Origin: Vandiemenella viatica
Lineage: Eukaryota > Arthropoda > Insecta > Orthoptera > Morabidae
Assembly: GCA_031002005.1 (NCBI GenBank)
Contig: CM061919.1
Coordinates: 31,461,088 to 31,525,087 of the forward strand
DNA length: 64,000 nt
Direction of reading: 5' to 3'
Numbering within the stretch: the first letter of the stretch is position 1; the number at the start of each line of letters is the position of its first letter. The notes below the pieces were generated by a model. That model was not told where the DNA came from and did not search any database. It saw only the letters and a list, made by a program, of their open reading frames with translations. This document shows, piece by piece, positions 9,989 to 22,044 of this stretch. A program made the position numbers and the translations under genes.

Positions 9989-11970
9989 CTAAACCCGCCC
10001 ATTCCAATCCCGAATAGTGCGAGGAAAGAAGGAATACATATAAGTATCAGTACGGCATCTTATTTCTCTAATCTTATCCCTCCGGTCATTGCGACCTAAA
10101 TAGGTTGGCGGAAGAAGTATTTCATTGCACTCGAAATTTAAATTTTTTCGCATATTCTCCAATAAATTAGAACGCAAGCTACGTCGTCTGTCTTCCAAAC
10201 TATCCCAGCCCAATCTATGTATCAATTCTGTGACGCTTTCATAAGGGCTGTAACAACAAGTCACGAATCTAGCGGCTCTCCTCTGCACCCTCTCAACTGA
10301 GTCAATCAGAACCTTGCGATACGGATCCCAAACCCCACAACAGTAATCCAGATGCGGACGCACTAGTGTTTTATACGCTATCTCCTTTGTTTGAGCATTA
10401 CAATTCCTCAAAATACGACCTATGAATCGTAATTTAGAATTGGCCTTGCCTACGACGAAAGTTATGTGCATGTACCATTTCATGTTGCTTTGTACTATCA
10501 CCCCCAGATACTTCACGGAATCAACCGTGTCAACAGGTGAATTGTTTATTTTGTACTCGTGAACAACCTGATTCTTCTTGTTACTTATCCGCATTGCCTT
10601 GCACTTTTTGCAATTAAGTGTAAGCTGCCATTTACGGCACCAATCGAAAATAGCATCCAAATCACGCTGAATTTCCAAGCAGTCGTCGGAGCACCTTATT
10701 TCCCTATAGATAACCGCATCGTCGGCAAACAATCGCAACCAGCATTTGACGTTGTCACCTAGATCGTTTATAAATATTAAGAAAAGAAGTGGACCTATTA
10801 CACTTCCCTGAGGAACGCCCGAAGTAACATTTATCTTAGAAGAGGCTTCCCCGTCAACAACGACATATTGTGATCGACCAGTTAGAAAATCACGTATCCA
10901 CTCGCAAATCTGAGCCGAAATACCGTAAGCTCGAATCTTCGCTAAAAGTTGGTTGTGTGGCACAGAATCAAAAGCTTTCTGAAAATCCAAAAAAACCGCA
11001 TCAACTTGCGAACCTGCATCGATAACTTTCATTATGTCGTGGGAAAATAGGGCCAATTGTGTTTCACACGATCGCTTCTTCCGAAATCCGTGTTGACATG
11101 GTGTAAGTAACTCGTTCTCATCTAGAAACTTCATTATGTTCGAGCATATGACATGTTCCAGAATTCTGCTGCAGACCGATGTTAGAGATATGGGTCGATA
11201 ATTCCTAGGATCACTCCGATCTCCTTTCTTAAAAACGGGAATTACCTGGGCTATTTTCCAGCTAGAAGGTACTTTTCTCTCTTCTAGTGATTTACGGAAT
11301 ATATCTGACAGAAATGGTTCAATATCCTCCGCGTATTCAGAAAATAGTCTTACCGGTATACCATCGGGACCCGGCGCTTTACCCCACTTCAGGAGTTTTA
11401 ATTGCTTTACAATTCCTACGCTATCAATTTCTATCGGATCCATCTCTAATTCCACACGATGTGGTAAAGTGGGGACGTTTTCCAAGTTTTCTTGCGTGAA
11501 TGAATTTTTGAATTCGGCGTTAAATAAGGTAGCCTTGTCGCGGCTGTCTTCAACCTCCCGTCCATCTTTTATTAGAACTGGCTTATTGTTCCCACTACAA
11601 CTAACTTTTTTTACATACGACCAAAATTTCTTAGGGTTTTCAGTGAGGCTCTTAGAGAGAGAATTTTCACGAAAGTTATTAAATGCCTCACGCATTGCAT
11701 TCTTAACACGTCCCCTTATCTCCTCTAACTTATCTAAATCAGTCCGATGCATCGTCCTTTTTGATCGTGCATGTATCTTCCTTTGCTTCTTGAGTAACCT
11801 TTTAACCTCCCGTGTGTACCATGGGGGATCGTTCTCTTCCCTGATTGTCCGTTTCGGTATATGCAAGTTCATACCTTCCCCAACTATATGTAGGAATCGA
11901 TGCCACCTCTCTTCAACGGTGCCTTCTGCTACTAAGAAGGTTTGGTAATTATGCCTCAAATACGCTCTAA
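9989..11970 (-). CDS. LINE reverse transcriptase ORF2 (N-terminus lost)
   Basis: This is about 660 sense codons without interruption; the frame is already open at the truncation point (RAYLRHNYQTF), so no true start is present. Missing are the endonuclease and the beginning of the linker. Visible blocks: KAPGPDGIPVRLF, KGDRSDPRNYRPISLTSV, QHGFRKKRSCETQL, AVFLDFQKAFDSVPH, SGVPQGSVIGPLLFLIFIND, the catalytic box RLFADDAVIY, SVKYLGVIVQ, and the C-terminal VRPHLDYCCGVWDP and RVQRRAARFVT. All catalytic aspartates of the fingers/palm are retained. The frame ends RDWNGRV just before the 3' UTR. Intact but promoterless and truncated, it is probably unexpressed. Confidence 0.9.
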
Positions 11971-12543
11971 AACACTCTTTTGAAGCCTTAACACTTTGAA
12001 TGCTGTGTTACAAAACTGGAATATGGTAAGGAAGAGCTCATGGTAATAGCAATTTACAGAGCCTCTTCAGGAAATTTCAAACTGTTTTTATCTCAGTTAG
12101 AGTCTTTGCTACTATGTTTCACAAATAACAAAGAAACAGTTTTATGTGGAGATTTTAACGCTGACTTTCTCAATCACAGCAATGAGCCTTATGGAAGCCT
12201 TGATATTGTCTTTTAACTTAAGGGAACTTGTAAATTTCCCTACAAGAATACAAAATAATAGCAGGACTGCAACTATTTTTTTTTTTAATAGATATTTCTC
12301 AGTACAATAATTACAGCATATTTCCAGTAATGAATGTTATCTCAGGTCATGATGTCCAGCTGTTATGTATCAAATCCAGAAACACTGTAAAATAGATAAA
12401 GAAAAGCTGCATATATAGAAGAAATATCAAGGAATATAAATCAATTCATAGATTTCTTAAATAATGACATTGGTCAGAAGTGTTCTCTGCACAGGGTGTG
12501 AATACAAAATTTGATTCCTTTCTTAATATATTTATAACACATT

Positions 12544-13967
12544 TTGAAGGAAGTTTTTTTTAAAAAAAGGAAAGTTATCAACACTCCAAACAGTGAACTG
12601 GGTGAGGTATGGATAACAAAGGGTATTACAAAAAGGGACCTTTACTTAAAAGTAGGAGAATCAGATAACTATACATTGAAATCTCATTATAAACTTTATT
12701 CTAAAATACTAAGAAATGTAATAAGAAAGGCCATGAACAGGTATATTTCAGAGAAAATAGAGAATTCAATCAGTAAGATAAAAACTATATGGAATATAAT
12801 AAAAACTGATCTCAAGACTTAAAAATAGAACAAAATGGATCTGTGCATAGTGAAATAGGGGAAGTTTGTGAGATATTTAACATACATTCTACTTTATTTG
12901 TAGAGAAATTAGGCATAGAAAAGCAATCTCCACATAGTGCCCTAAGGCTTCTTCAGACTGCTTTTCCAAATGAATTTGGGGAGATGCAATTGCCTCCAGA
13001 AACAGTCCCAGAAATAAACAAACTCATGAAGAAATTAAAACCTAAAAATTCTTCCAGCTATGACAATATTTCAAGTAAATTACTGAAAAGATGTTCAGAT
13101 TGTATCAATCATATACTTGCCCACATTTGCAATGAATCCTTATTGCAAGGCATGTTTACAAACAAACTAGAATATGCAGTTATAAAACCATTGTTTAAAA
13201 AAGGAGAAGCAACATGTGTACATAACTATCATCCCATTTCATTACTTTAAGGATTCTCAAAGATTTTTGAAAAAGTCATGTATTTTAGAGTAATAAAACA
13301 TGTTACACAATATAATATCTTCACTAATTCACAATTTGAGTTCCAAAAAGGCTCATCCATAGAAATTGCTATATATTCATTTTTAAATAACACATTTGAG
13401 GAACTGAAGAATAAAATGAGCCCTGTAGGAATATTTTGTGATCTTGCTAAAGAGTTTGTTGTGTAAATCATGAATTAAATAATTGAAAAAATTGGATGCA
13501 ATGGTATTTATGGTTTTAGCTAAAATAAATCTAAAGAATCTTGCATTATTACTGAAATTTTTGAATTAAGTGATTATTTCTCTACTTCAATATTGTTTTG
13601 ATGTAGAAGAGTCAGCAGTTTGCTTCATGGCCTTATAATGTGACATAATAGAACGTGAAAAATTTCCATTTTTGATTCTAAAATAAGTAAAGATGCTTCA
13701 TCACACTGAGAGAAAATAAAACGTGGAATTCCACCAGGCTGTGTCCTAGGACCCCTCCTGTTTTTGTTATACATCAAGAACCTTCCTGTAAACTTATATG
13801 ACAAAGTTAAGAGTGTTTTATTTGCAGATGTCACTAACCTGACTGAGAGAAAAAGAGCAAACAGTAATCTAGAATTTCATGTGAATGAAGTAGTTAGTGA
13901 AGTAGAAAATTGGTTCAAGGCAAATTCATTAAAATTAAATTTAAAAAAAAAAAACTCATTATATTTG

Positions 13968-14008
<41 letters not shown>

Positions 14009-14510
14009 GCACAGCCGGATTTATGAGTAAGTTATAGAAATAACACAATCTTAGACACAAGGAGTATAAAATTCCTTGGTATTAAAATAGATGACAAACT
14101 CTGTTGGCATGAACATATCACTTCACTACTGAAGAAGTTAAGTAGTGCCACGTTCGCAATATGAACACTTTCTCTAACAGCAGATCTAGAATTAACAAAA
14201 AAGGTGTATTCCTCATATTTTCTTTCAGTGATGTCATATGGCATATTTTTTTTGGGAAACTCTTCACAAAGAGCACAGAAAAGAGCTATTAGCATGCTGT
14301 GTAGGGTAAAACCAAGAACTTCTTGCAGACAACTTTTTAAAAACTCAGTATTCTTACAATGACTTTACAGTATATATATTCTCTCATGTGCTTTGTCATA
14401 GAACATAAAGAAATAAAGCTTCAAAACCAGCTTGTTCTTATATACTCGGCCACCAAAGTCAAAATTCCTAACTTCTTGAACAGCTCTCTGAATGCTAACT
14501 CCACATATAT
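12544..14510 (+). pseudogene. Host LINE reverse transcriptase relic
   Basis: Successive broken frames align with a jockey-type ORF2. The linker is at 12544-12822. Fingers are at 12843-13250, with LKPKNSSSYDNISSKLLK and VIKPLFKKGEATCVHNYHPISLL. Palm begins at 13278 and includes a decayed GIFCDLAKEF block at 13430. PGCVLGPLLFLLYIKNLP lies at about 13740 and VLFADVTNL at about 13815 replaces the FADD box. A poly(A)-like expansion at 13970-14004 interrupts KTN-type sequence, and C-terminal remnants run to about 14510. Non-functional. Confidence 0.65.
13970..14004 (+). repeat. Poly(A) homopolymer inside a LINE
   Basis: An uninterrupted A tract of about 33 bases inside coding relic sequence. It creates a spurious polylysine frame. 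Homopolymer length is unreliable in assemblies. Confidence 0.8.
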
Positions 14511-14582
14511 TTCTTATTACTTGCTATTGACGAATAAATACTTTGTCTTTATGAGTGGAACTGACCAAGAATATTATTATAC

Positions 14583-15320
14583 ACTAGCTGACCGAACATT
14601 GTCCTGTCCAAATTCAATTAAATTTGTTTTCATTGTTTTGTTAAAAATCTATTGAAAATGTATAAACAAAGTAAAGATGATAAAAGAAACATATTTTTGA
14701 ATGAGCATTGTATCTATTAACGATTGTGTCCATGGAACTACGCCAATGGGAAATTTAAATATGAGATGAATTCTATTGACAGTACACCACTGAAATATGT
14801 GATATGCCTGAAATGTTATCATCTTGGAACTGTGTGGTTTTGTCACAATTACATTAAGTCAGAATTTCATTTTAACAGAATAATTTATTTTCTCCCATTA
14901 AATTTAAAATCTCAATGAATCTAAAGGTGTTTTATTTACATTTGATCATTGCACCACCAAACTTTTTTGATTGTTTCACAGATCTTGCATCGTTCGGTCT
15001 AATGGTTCCAAAGACTTTTTATGTGCAACTGTATGTTCATCCCAGATGATCAATTTGCATTGCAGCAGAACTTTCGCCATTGTACAGTTCTTCAAAAGGT
15101 TGCACATTGGAGTTTCATTGAATCCTGAATAAGCAGTTTGAGCACCTTCCAACAATGTAGCTGCAATTCGTCATAATTACAAGTTAATTTTCAATCTGTG
15201 AATGAATCATTGCCAAAATCAATGCAATCAAAAAAGTTTTTCCTGTTTCATTCGAGCATCCAAGAAGAAAATCCCTCTATTTCCATTATTCACAACCTAC
15301 AAGAGAGTGTCAGAGGCTGG
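14583..15320 (-). mobile_element. Helitron relic with PIF1-type helicase fragment
   Basis: On the minus strand, around 15230 the sequence reads GKTFLIALILAMIHSQ (Walker A of Helitron helicases), preceded in another frame by GIFFLDA. Downstream are AATLLEGAQTAYS, then LIIWDEHTVAHKKSLEPLDR near 15050-15010 with the Walker B Asp-Glu, and TMQDL. These match the order of the Helitron Rep-Helicase C-terminal region. About 400 bases farther the minus strand reads GGTCAGCTAGT at 14592-14582, a typical Helitron CTAG-T 3' end. Frameshifts and stops show decay. Confidence 0.7.
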
Positions 15321-15324
15321 AACT

Positions 15325-15460
15325 GGATTATATCATGGACACAGGTTTTTTCTGGATAGGAGACAGTGGAAGACTATCATCTACAACAACCAAGGCTCAT
15401 AAACCACACCCAGTAAACTGGAGAGGGTCCCCATTGATAATGATGATGATTAACCACAAA
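15325..15460 (+). mobile_element. 3'-end fragment of RTE-like LINE
   Basis: A short piece nearly matches the 3' end of the LINE at 22.7-25.1 kb in opposite orientation. The coding tail (FLDRRQWKTIIYNNQGS-type) is followed by a common 3' UTR (AAACTGGAGAGGGTCCCC) and a GATAATGATGATGAT tail. Extreme 5' truncation is typical of target-primed integration. It abuts the Helitron relic. From 15460 to 15660 nothing was recognised. Confidence 0.75.
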
Positions 15461-15666
15461 ATTACCATGGTAAATATCACAATTCTGTTATGTTTATTGT
15501 TATATTACGAAGTGTTTTGAATAATGAATTCTGTTTAATTTACCAAAATTCATAAAACCTTGAAAATATAATTAATTTATTCATCTTTGGTTAAACATAT
15601 CATCATTACAGTATTTTAATAAAATTTTAGTTTAAAAAACTAAAATACATGCTTTTGTAGCAATGT

Positions 15667-16044
15667 GAACTAAAAGGTTACAAATAATCTTCAAATATAA
15701 AAATTTTGTGGAACAGCGCTAGGATGTCCAGCAATTCCGTATAACCTTTTGAATAAGAATAAAGTTACTGATTAAAAAGTTAACTCTAATGTAAATAAAA
15801 GTGTGGGGTGCTCTCCATTTGTACATAATGACTCAACCTTTACAAACAGCTAGCAATAAATAATTTAAGAATACTGATATCTAGGACCTAATGCATTTTT
15901 TAAAAAAAAATTGAAGTTAACATTTTAATCAGTGACTTTATTCATATTTAAGGCTTATTCCAAAAGTTATACTGAATTTTTGGACATCCTAGTGGTGTTG
16001 AACAAATTTTCTATATTTAAAGCTTATGTTTAACCTTTTAGTTC
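15667..16044. mobile_element. Foldback element (long terminal inverted repeats, no ORF)
   Basis: Arms at 15667-15791 and 15911-16044 are imperfect inverted copies. Left features GAACTAAAAGGTTA, CTAGGATGTCCA, GTATAACCTTTTGAATAAG and GTTACTGATTAAAAAGTTAAC each recur in order on the opposite strand in the right arm. The spacer is about 120 bases. Size (378 bp) and structure fit a MITE or foldback element. No clear target duplication. Its right end touches the first satellite monomer. Confidence 0.7.
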
Positions 16045-16187
16045 ATATATCTGAAAGTGGATGAAATTGAATTAACAGATACCGTTACTTTCCTATTGTT
16101 GCTATCAAAGTAATGAGAACACCAGGACACAGCTATGAAATTATTGCATTTTTACAGGTTCTTAATATGTGTGCATAATTTCAAACA

Positions 16188-16642
16188 TGCATCAATTAAA
16201 AAGGGTGTGAGACAAGGTTGTAGAAAGAAGAAACAATGAAGAAAGTAAAAAAAAAAAAAAAAATTCCTTGTGGCATAAGTTTTCAGGGAGAAAAAAATCA
16301 GTATGTTACGATTTGCTGATGACATTGTCTTGTTAGCAGAGAGGGCTGAGGATACTGAGAAGTTACTGAATGGCATGAACAAAATACTGAAGGAAGATTT
16401 TGGACTGAATATAAATCAAAGCAAGACAAAAGTAATGAAATGTAGCAGATATGATACCAATACTAGTAGATTAAATATAAAAATAGGATCAGATGCAATA
16501 GGAGAAGTAAGTGAGTTCTGTTACTTGGGAAGAAAATAACAACCGATGGCTAAAGCAGGAATGATGTTAAAAGCAGAATAGCACTAGGAAAAAGAGCCGT
16601 CATGGAAAAGAGAAATCTTTTAGTTTCAAATATTGATCTAGG

Positions 16643-16679
<37 letters not shown>

Positions 16680-17150
16680 AAAACTCTTTGTGTGGAGCAC
16701 AGCACTTTATGTTAGTGAAACACGGACTTTAGGAATATCAGAAAGAAAGAAAATTGAAGCATTTGAAATGTGGTGCTACAGAAGAATGCTGAAAATTAAG
16801 TGAACAAAGTAAAGAAATGAATGAGTTTTGGAAATGATGGGTGAGAAAAGAAGTTTTTGGAAGAAGCTTACAGAAAGAAGAGACAGGCTGGTAGGTCATA
16901 TTTTGAGACATGCTGGATTGGTTAATTTGTTAGTGGAGGGAACAGTCGAAAGTAAGAACTGTAGAGGAAGACAGAGATTAGAATATATGAAGGAAATAAT
17001 TGAGGACGTGGGCTGTAAGGGGTATGTAGAAATGAAGAGGTTAGCACAGGATAGGAAGGGATGGAGGATTGCATCAAACCAGTCAAAAGACTGACGACAG
17101 CAAAAAAAAAAAAAAATAAATAAAAAAAAAATAATAATAATAATAATAAT
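16188..17150 (+). mobile_element. RTE-like LINE fragment inserted in the satellite
   Basis: A 5'-truncated, decayed copy. Near 16303 it has MLRFADDIVLLAERAED (reverse transcriptase catalytic box), then KTKVMKCSR and a YLG block. After a long A-run comes the C-terminal RRDRLVGHILRHAGL and GTVESKNCRGRQRLEYMKEIIEDVG (16828-17094), and a tail of A and ATA/ATAATA repeats. The satellite resumes at once. Flanks GTGTGCATAATTTCAAACA (left) and GTGTATAAATTCAAACA (right) look like a target duplication of about 17-19 bp, though they also match the monomer. Confidence 0.75.
16647..16676 (+). repeat. Poly(A) tract within the LINE fragment
   Basis: Roughly 28 consecutive A bases followed by TTTAAA, lying between the palm and C-terminal parts of the LINE relic. 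This is a later expansion or a joint of two fragments. Confidence 0.7.
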
Positions 17151-18700
17151 AAAAATCTTTGTGTATAAATTCAAACAATTCAGATATCTAAAAGTGGGTA
17201 AAATTGAATTGACAGATTCTGATACTTTCCTATTGTTACTGTCAAAGTAGTGAGAACAGCAGGATTATTATATTGTCACTGGTTCTTAATTTGAATGCAT
17301 AATTTCAAACAATTTGTACATCTGAAAGTGGGTGAAATTGAATTAACACATTCCATTACTTTACTGTTATTACTGTCTAAGTAATGAGAACAACAGGAGG
17401 CAGCTATGAAATTATTGTATTTTTACGGGTTCTTAATATGTGTGCATAATTTGAAACGATTTGGATATATGAAAGTGTGTGAAATTGAATTGACAGATTC
17501 CATTACTTTTCTATTGTTACTATCAAAGTAATGAGAATAGGAAGACATTGCTATAAAATTGTTATATTGTCATCGGTCCTTAATATGTGTGCATAATTTC
17601 AGACAATTCAGATTTCTGGAAGTGTTGGAAATTGAATTGAAATATTCCGTTATTTTCATATTGTTACTGTCAAAGTAATGAGATTAGCAGGATGTTGCTG
17701 CGAGATTAATATATTCTCACTGGTTTTTAATATATGTGCCTAATTTCAAACAATTCAGATATCTGAAAGTGGGTGAAATTGAAATAACAGATTCCATTAC
17801 TTTCCTTTTGTTATTGTCAAAGTAATGAGAACACCAGGACACAGTTATGAAATTATTGTATTTTTACAAGTTCTTAATATGTGTGCACAACTTCAAACAA
17901 TTCTTATGTCTGAAAGTGAGTGAAATTGAAGTAACACATTCCGTTACTTTCCTATGGTTACTGTCAAAGTAGTGAAAACAGCAGTATGTTGCTATGAGAT
18001 TATTATACTGTCACCGGTTCTTAATATGTGAACATAATTTCAAACAATTCGTACATCTGAAAGTGGGTGATATTGAATTAACACATTCCGTTACTTTCCC
18101 ACTGTTACCGCCAAAGTAGTGAGAATAGCAGGACATTGCTATGAGATTATTATATTGTCACTGGTTCTTAATATGCATGCATAATTTTGAACAATTCATG
18201 TATCTGAAAGTGGGTGAAATTGAACTGACAGATTCTGTTACTTTGTTATTGTTACTGTCAAAGTAATGAAACAGCAGGACACAGTCATGAAATTATTGTA
18301 TTTTCACCGGTTCTTTATGCATGTGCAAATTTTCAAACAATTCGAAAGTCAGGAAATAGGTGAACATTGAAATAAAATATTCCATTGCACCCAAATGAAT
18401 TTCTGTTGTTACTGTCAAAAGTAATGAGAATATCAGGACATAGCTGTTAATTACTGTATTGGAACCGGTTCCAAATAAGTGTACAAAATTTCAAACAATT
18501 TAGAAATCCAGAAGTGAGTGAAAATTGAATGGAAAGATTCTGTTACTTTTCTATTGTTACTGTCTAAGTAATGATAATAGCAGGACATTGTTATGAAAAT
18601 ATTGTATTGTCACCAGTCCCTAATATATGTGAAAAATTTCAAACAAATCAGACAACTGGTAGTGGGTGAAAATTGAATTGCAAGATTCTGTTACATGGAT

Positions 18701-21337
18701 ACATGCATAATGGTCAAGCTAATATGAAGCATGTAATAAATATTAGTAATGCTTATTACATCTGATTCAGGTATTAATTATTGCATTCAAGAAAACTGAA
18801 AAATTAAATATTTGAAGTCAAAATATAGACAGAATCTTAAGTTGTGTGATATTTTTTTTTCAGTTTTTTTGTGTAAGGAGTGAACGTCTCAATTACAGTG
18901 TGATCCACCACACATAATTATGTATCTAGAAATGTATTAAATTATTCTCTCTATTCCTCAGCTATTTCCACAGATTTTAATTTGGACCAAAAATTTGGAA
19001 ACTGCATCCAAATTGCTGTGTTAGGTTTTGCGCAGTTCCCATTCAAATAATGAATCACACACAGCATGCTTACAGATTTATAATATTACTAGCATAAGGA
19101 TGAAAGATGTAGACAGGTTGACTTGAGCAATATCCCAGGAAAATATATATTCATAATAAAGAATACAAACTGCATATCGGGAACAACCTCAAACTGCTGA
19201 CATATGAGGAAAAAAATTTAATGAAAACGTTCTCTGAATTTTGAAAGATTTGCACTTAAACATAGGAATAGCATTTTATCATAATTGTTGAAAACAACTA
19301 GTTTCTTCTTTGCTGTATTGATTTTATTATAATTACTACAGGAACTTATTATAAATTCTCTTTGTTCATTGAAATATACATACACTGTTTTGGGATACAG
19401 TACATAGAAAATTCACAAAATCTCCACATGAATTATCAGTATAAAACTCCTGATTATTAGGCCCTTACACAAGTTTTTAATGTGGATAATTTCTTTGAAA
19501 TCTAATAATTTTAATTGGATCTGTGCAGACAAACAAAAATAAATAAATATGATTTAACCTTTTCTGTTATTGTAACTTACTGGGTTAAAAAGTACCCAAT
19601 GTATAAACTGATAAAATATGCTATCACTAGTATAGTTTAACTGAGATTCGTTCATTTGATTTTTCCTTTGGTGTCCTTCATTATCAATTCATTGCTAGGT
19701 GAGAATTCGTAAGTTCTTCATCACTGTAATCAATATTTCTATAGGAATACAAGCAGTGCCCCAAACCTGCTGAAACCATAATTCCTACCGAATCTACAGC
19801 ACACAGAGTCTTTGTGCAATTAAGGCATGAATCATTTTAAAATACTGATCTCAGTTTATGGTCACAGTCACTCATGCTCCTTCAAAAAAATAGGGGCAAA
19901 TGATATGGACACAGATAACTGTCCATCAAACAGTAACATGGTCATTCTGCAGAGATTTTTATGGAGTTCCTAAGAGTTTAGTGTACTTCAGTATTAAACG
20001 TTTTGTTTATTCACACATCCTACTCCATGAAAATGTGTTTTCATTAGTAAAGAACACCACAATTTAGCACATTTTCAAGAATGGTTTTACCATGCTTCAC
20101 ATTCATTGGCCAATCATTTTGCCATTCTGCAAGAATAATGCTCGTCTTGTATCGATGAAATTCCAATTCCTGATGAAGAATTTGATGCATGCTTGGGTCA
20201 AACAACTGAAGGGTTTCAGGCATGTCTAACAAGTGGGTTGCTTTGGATACTGCAGAAATGTAACTACTGATTGCCCCTATGTTTTCTAGAGTTTGTAATG
20301 GGCAAAATTACTAACTATTTGCATTTTTTGTAAATAAAAGTAAGTGCAATGTAAAAGTAAAATCATGGGCTCGTGGACTGGCAGATTCCAGTTTGCCCCG
20401 CTTATTCATGTGAAGCCTACCGTAAATAATTTAGACAGTGGTCAAGAGAACCTTCACACACAATTCACTTAAAATTTATGCATTTCATATGGAGCTCTCT
20501 AAGATTTTGATTATTTGAATTTAAATGTGAAATAGAAATCAAAAAATGTGTACCTCCTTTCTTTACAAAATAGAAGGTGACCCTTTCCTTTAAATCACTT
20601 AGGAGTTGGCAAGGGTGATGAACATTTTATATCTCGATAACTATATTGCTGAAAAATATTTAAAAAATGAAACCCGCACACTGCAATGAAATCGTCTTAA
20701 ACAAAAGGTAGAACAATAAACCACTGTTAAATCCAAAAACTTTGTGAACACATTTTTAGCTTCTAAAATTAAATTTTTCATGCATTTCTTTCTGATATAC
20801 CTTCACAAAACACTCTCTCCATCACAAAACTATTACTAGTACTTTTCAACACATAATAAATTTCATTCTACCATTTATCAATTACAACAAACAGCATTGA
20901 CTGCCAGCCACACTTTTTAAATTAACATGTAGCTTTGGCAGAATATCATTTCTTAATTGATAAGGGAAATTTATTTACACTGAGCTACCTCAAGCATTCT
21001 ATATAAATTCAATCATTTTTCACACCAGAAAATTTACAGGAATTACATAAACTTTTTTTCTTTTAGTAAAACTGCCAATTTTTATTTTGATTGCCTTTTG
21101 CTGGAGCAAAAATATAATTTGTATTCTGACACTGCAAAATCAAACGTACCATTCTCTAATTTCCTATGCCTATTTTCCTTTCCTCCCCCCCCCCTTTTCC
21201 TCTAGAATCAGTACTCCAGTGACATTCTCAAATCATTAACAGCAAAAACCTTTTCCTTGTTCATTGTACCAGTATATAAACTTGGTGTCTTACTGAATTT
21301 TTTCAGCTACATGCATTACATCTTATATATATAAAAA
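18701..21337. other. Unassigned AT-rich DNA, no gene seen
   Basis: No open frame beyond about 60 codons, no repeat partner in the window and no motif recognised. A poly(C) run lies at 21184-21195. Confidence 0.4.
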
Positions 21338-21825
21338 TCTCGTGTCACGATGTTTGTCAGGGATGAACTCCAAAACTACCGATTTTGATGAAATTTGGCT
21401 TAATGTGTGTAATTTGATCCAACTTAACAGATAGAATAGTTTTTATCTCGATTATTAACCTCAATATTTAATATGCAGCCAGTAGAAACCCTGACACCAG
21501 GTCATTAGGACCACACGAAATTATTATTATAGTTCCTACTGTTAGAAACGTATGGAAGTACTTTTTTACGTTATATTGATCCCTCAGGGGTTATTTTCAA
21601 TTAAGTAAATTATAATAGAATGTAAATTTTAAAAAATATGTTCGTTTGTCCTTAATTTAAACTCTCAGAAAGTATTTTACCAATTACTTTTGAATTTTTA
21701 TATCAACGAAAACGTTTTTGTCTTTATTAGTGAATATTAATTTGACAACATTGGGGAGTTTAGAATAACATTGGTCCAACGTACTATAACCATTGAGTCA
21801 CAGCAATGCGTGACCGGATCAGCTA
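21338..21825 (+). mobile_element. Possible non-autonomous Helitron-type repeat
   Basis: The left end TCTCGTGTCACGATGTTTGT follows an A and is a sequence start I associate with widespread arthropod Helitron-like repeats (Helitrons begin with TC). About 490 bases later CAGCAATGCGTGACCGGATC followed by AGCTA resembles Helitron 3' ends (GC-rich block, then CTRR), although the last base gives CTAT rather than CTAG. The interior has no ORF. Boundaries and class are tentative. Confidence 0.4.
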
Positions 21826-22044
21826 TTTCCATATATACAACACAATGCTATCACCAACACTAAAGCTCACACATTTCTTCATTAAAACTTTCTTTGCATT
21901 AAAATACAGATTCCTGAAGTGTGCTAATCTTTATTTCTATTTTATTTAAATTTCAGACTGGTAGGTGCAAAATTCCTAACATTTTTAGGTTTTTATCCCC
22001 TCTGATATGAATTTGTCTGCCCAATTATCACCTTTTGAATAATG

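Larger units (their letters stand above)
9915..11970 (-). mobile_element. 5'-truncated CR1/L2-like LINE nested in an older LINE
   Basis: The element reads right to left. It starts at 11970 inside an open frame (5' truncation) and ends at 9915 in a tail of ATGTAG-type hexamers. The preceding 3' UTR includes a short hairpin, GGTGCTTAGCACC. A 6-bp duplication flanks it. The open frame and clean borders mark it as much younger than its host. Confidence 0.85.
9640..14540 (+). mobile_element. Jockey-like LINE (plus strand), decayed and split by another LINE
   Basis: Endonuclease remnants lie on both sides of the inserted element. The left side has a block like VLCISEHHLSDK near 9735. The right side has LMVIAIYRASSGNFKLFL and LCGDFNADFL at about 12038-12175. 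Reverse transcriptase pieces continue at 12544-13466 and 13730-14000, and a C-terminal part reaches about 14510. Removing 9915-11970 and one AACACT copy restores collinearity. The copy is old: stops, frameshifts and homopolymer expansions are frequent. Confidence 0.7.
16045..18700 (+). repeat. 147-bp tandem satellite, about 12 monomers
   Basis: The anchor CTGAAAGTGGGTGAAATTGAA recurs at about 16051, then 17188, 17322, 17469, 17616, 17763, 17910, 18057, 18204, 18350, 18509 and 18656. The spacing is exactly 147 between most neighbours, with 134, 146 and 159 where indels occur. Other shared blocks are TTACTGTCAAAGTAATGAGAA, GGTTCTTAATATGTGTGCATAATTTC and CAAACAATTC. Monomers differ by perhaps 10-20 percent. 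A LINE (16188-17150) interrupts the first monomer. There is no open frame through the unit. Confidence 0.9.

Noticed and set aside
10559..11948. Plus-strand frames up to 159 codons over the nested LINE
   Set aside because: Antisense shadows of the 660-codon reverse transcriptase frame.
13764..14030. Complete 88-codon protein ending in polylysine
   Set aside because: It is a piece of LINE reverse transcriptase running into an A homopolymer.
16045..18700. CRISPR-like array
   Set aside because: Whole 147-bp monomers repeat with no alternating unique spacers, and the DNA is eukaryotic; it is a satellite.
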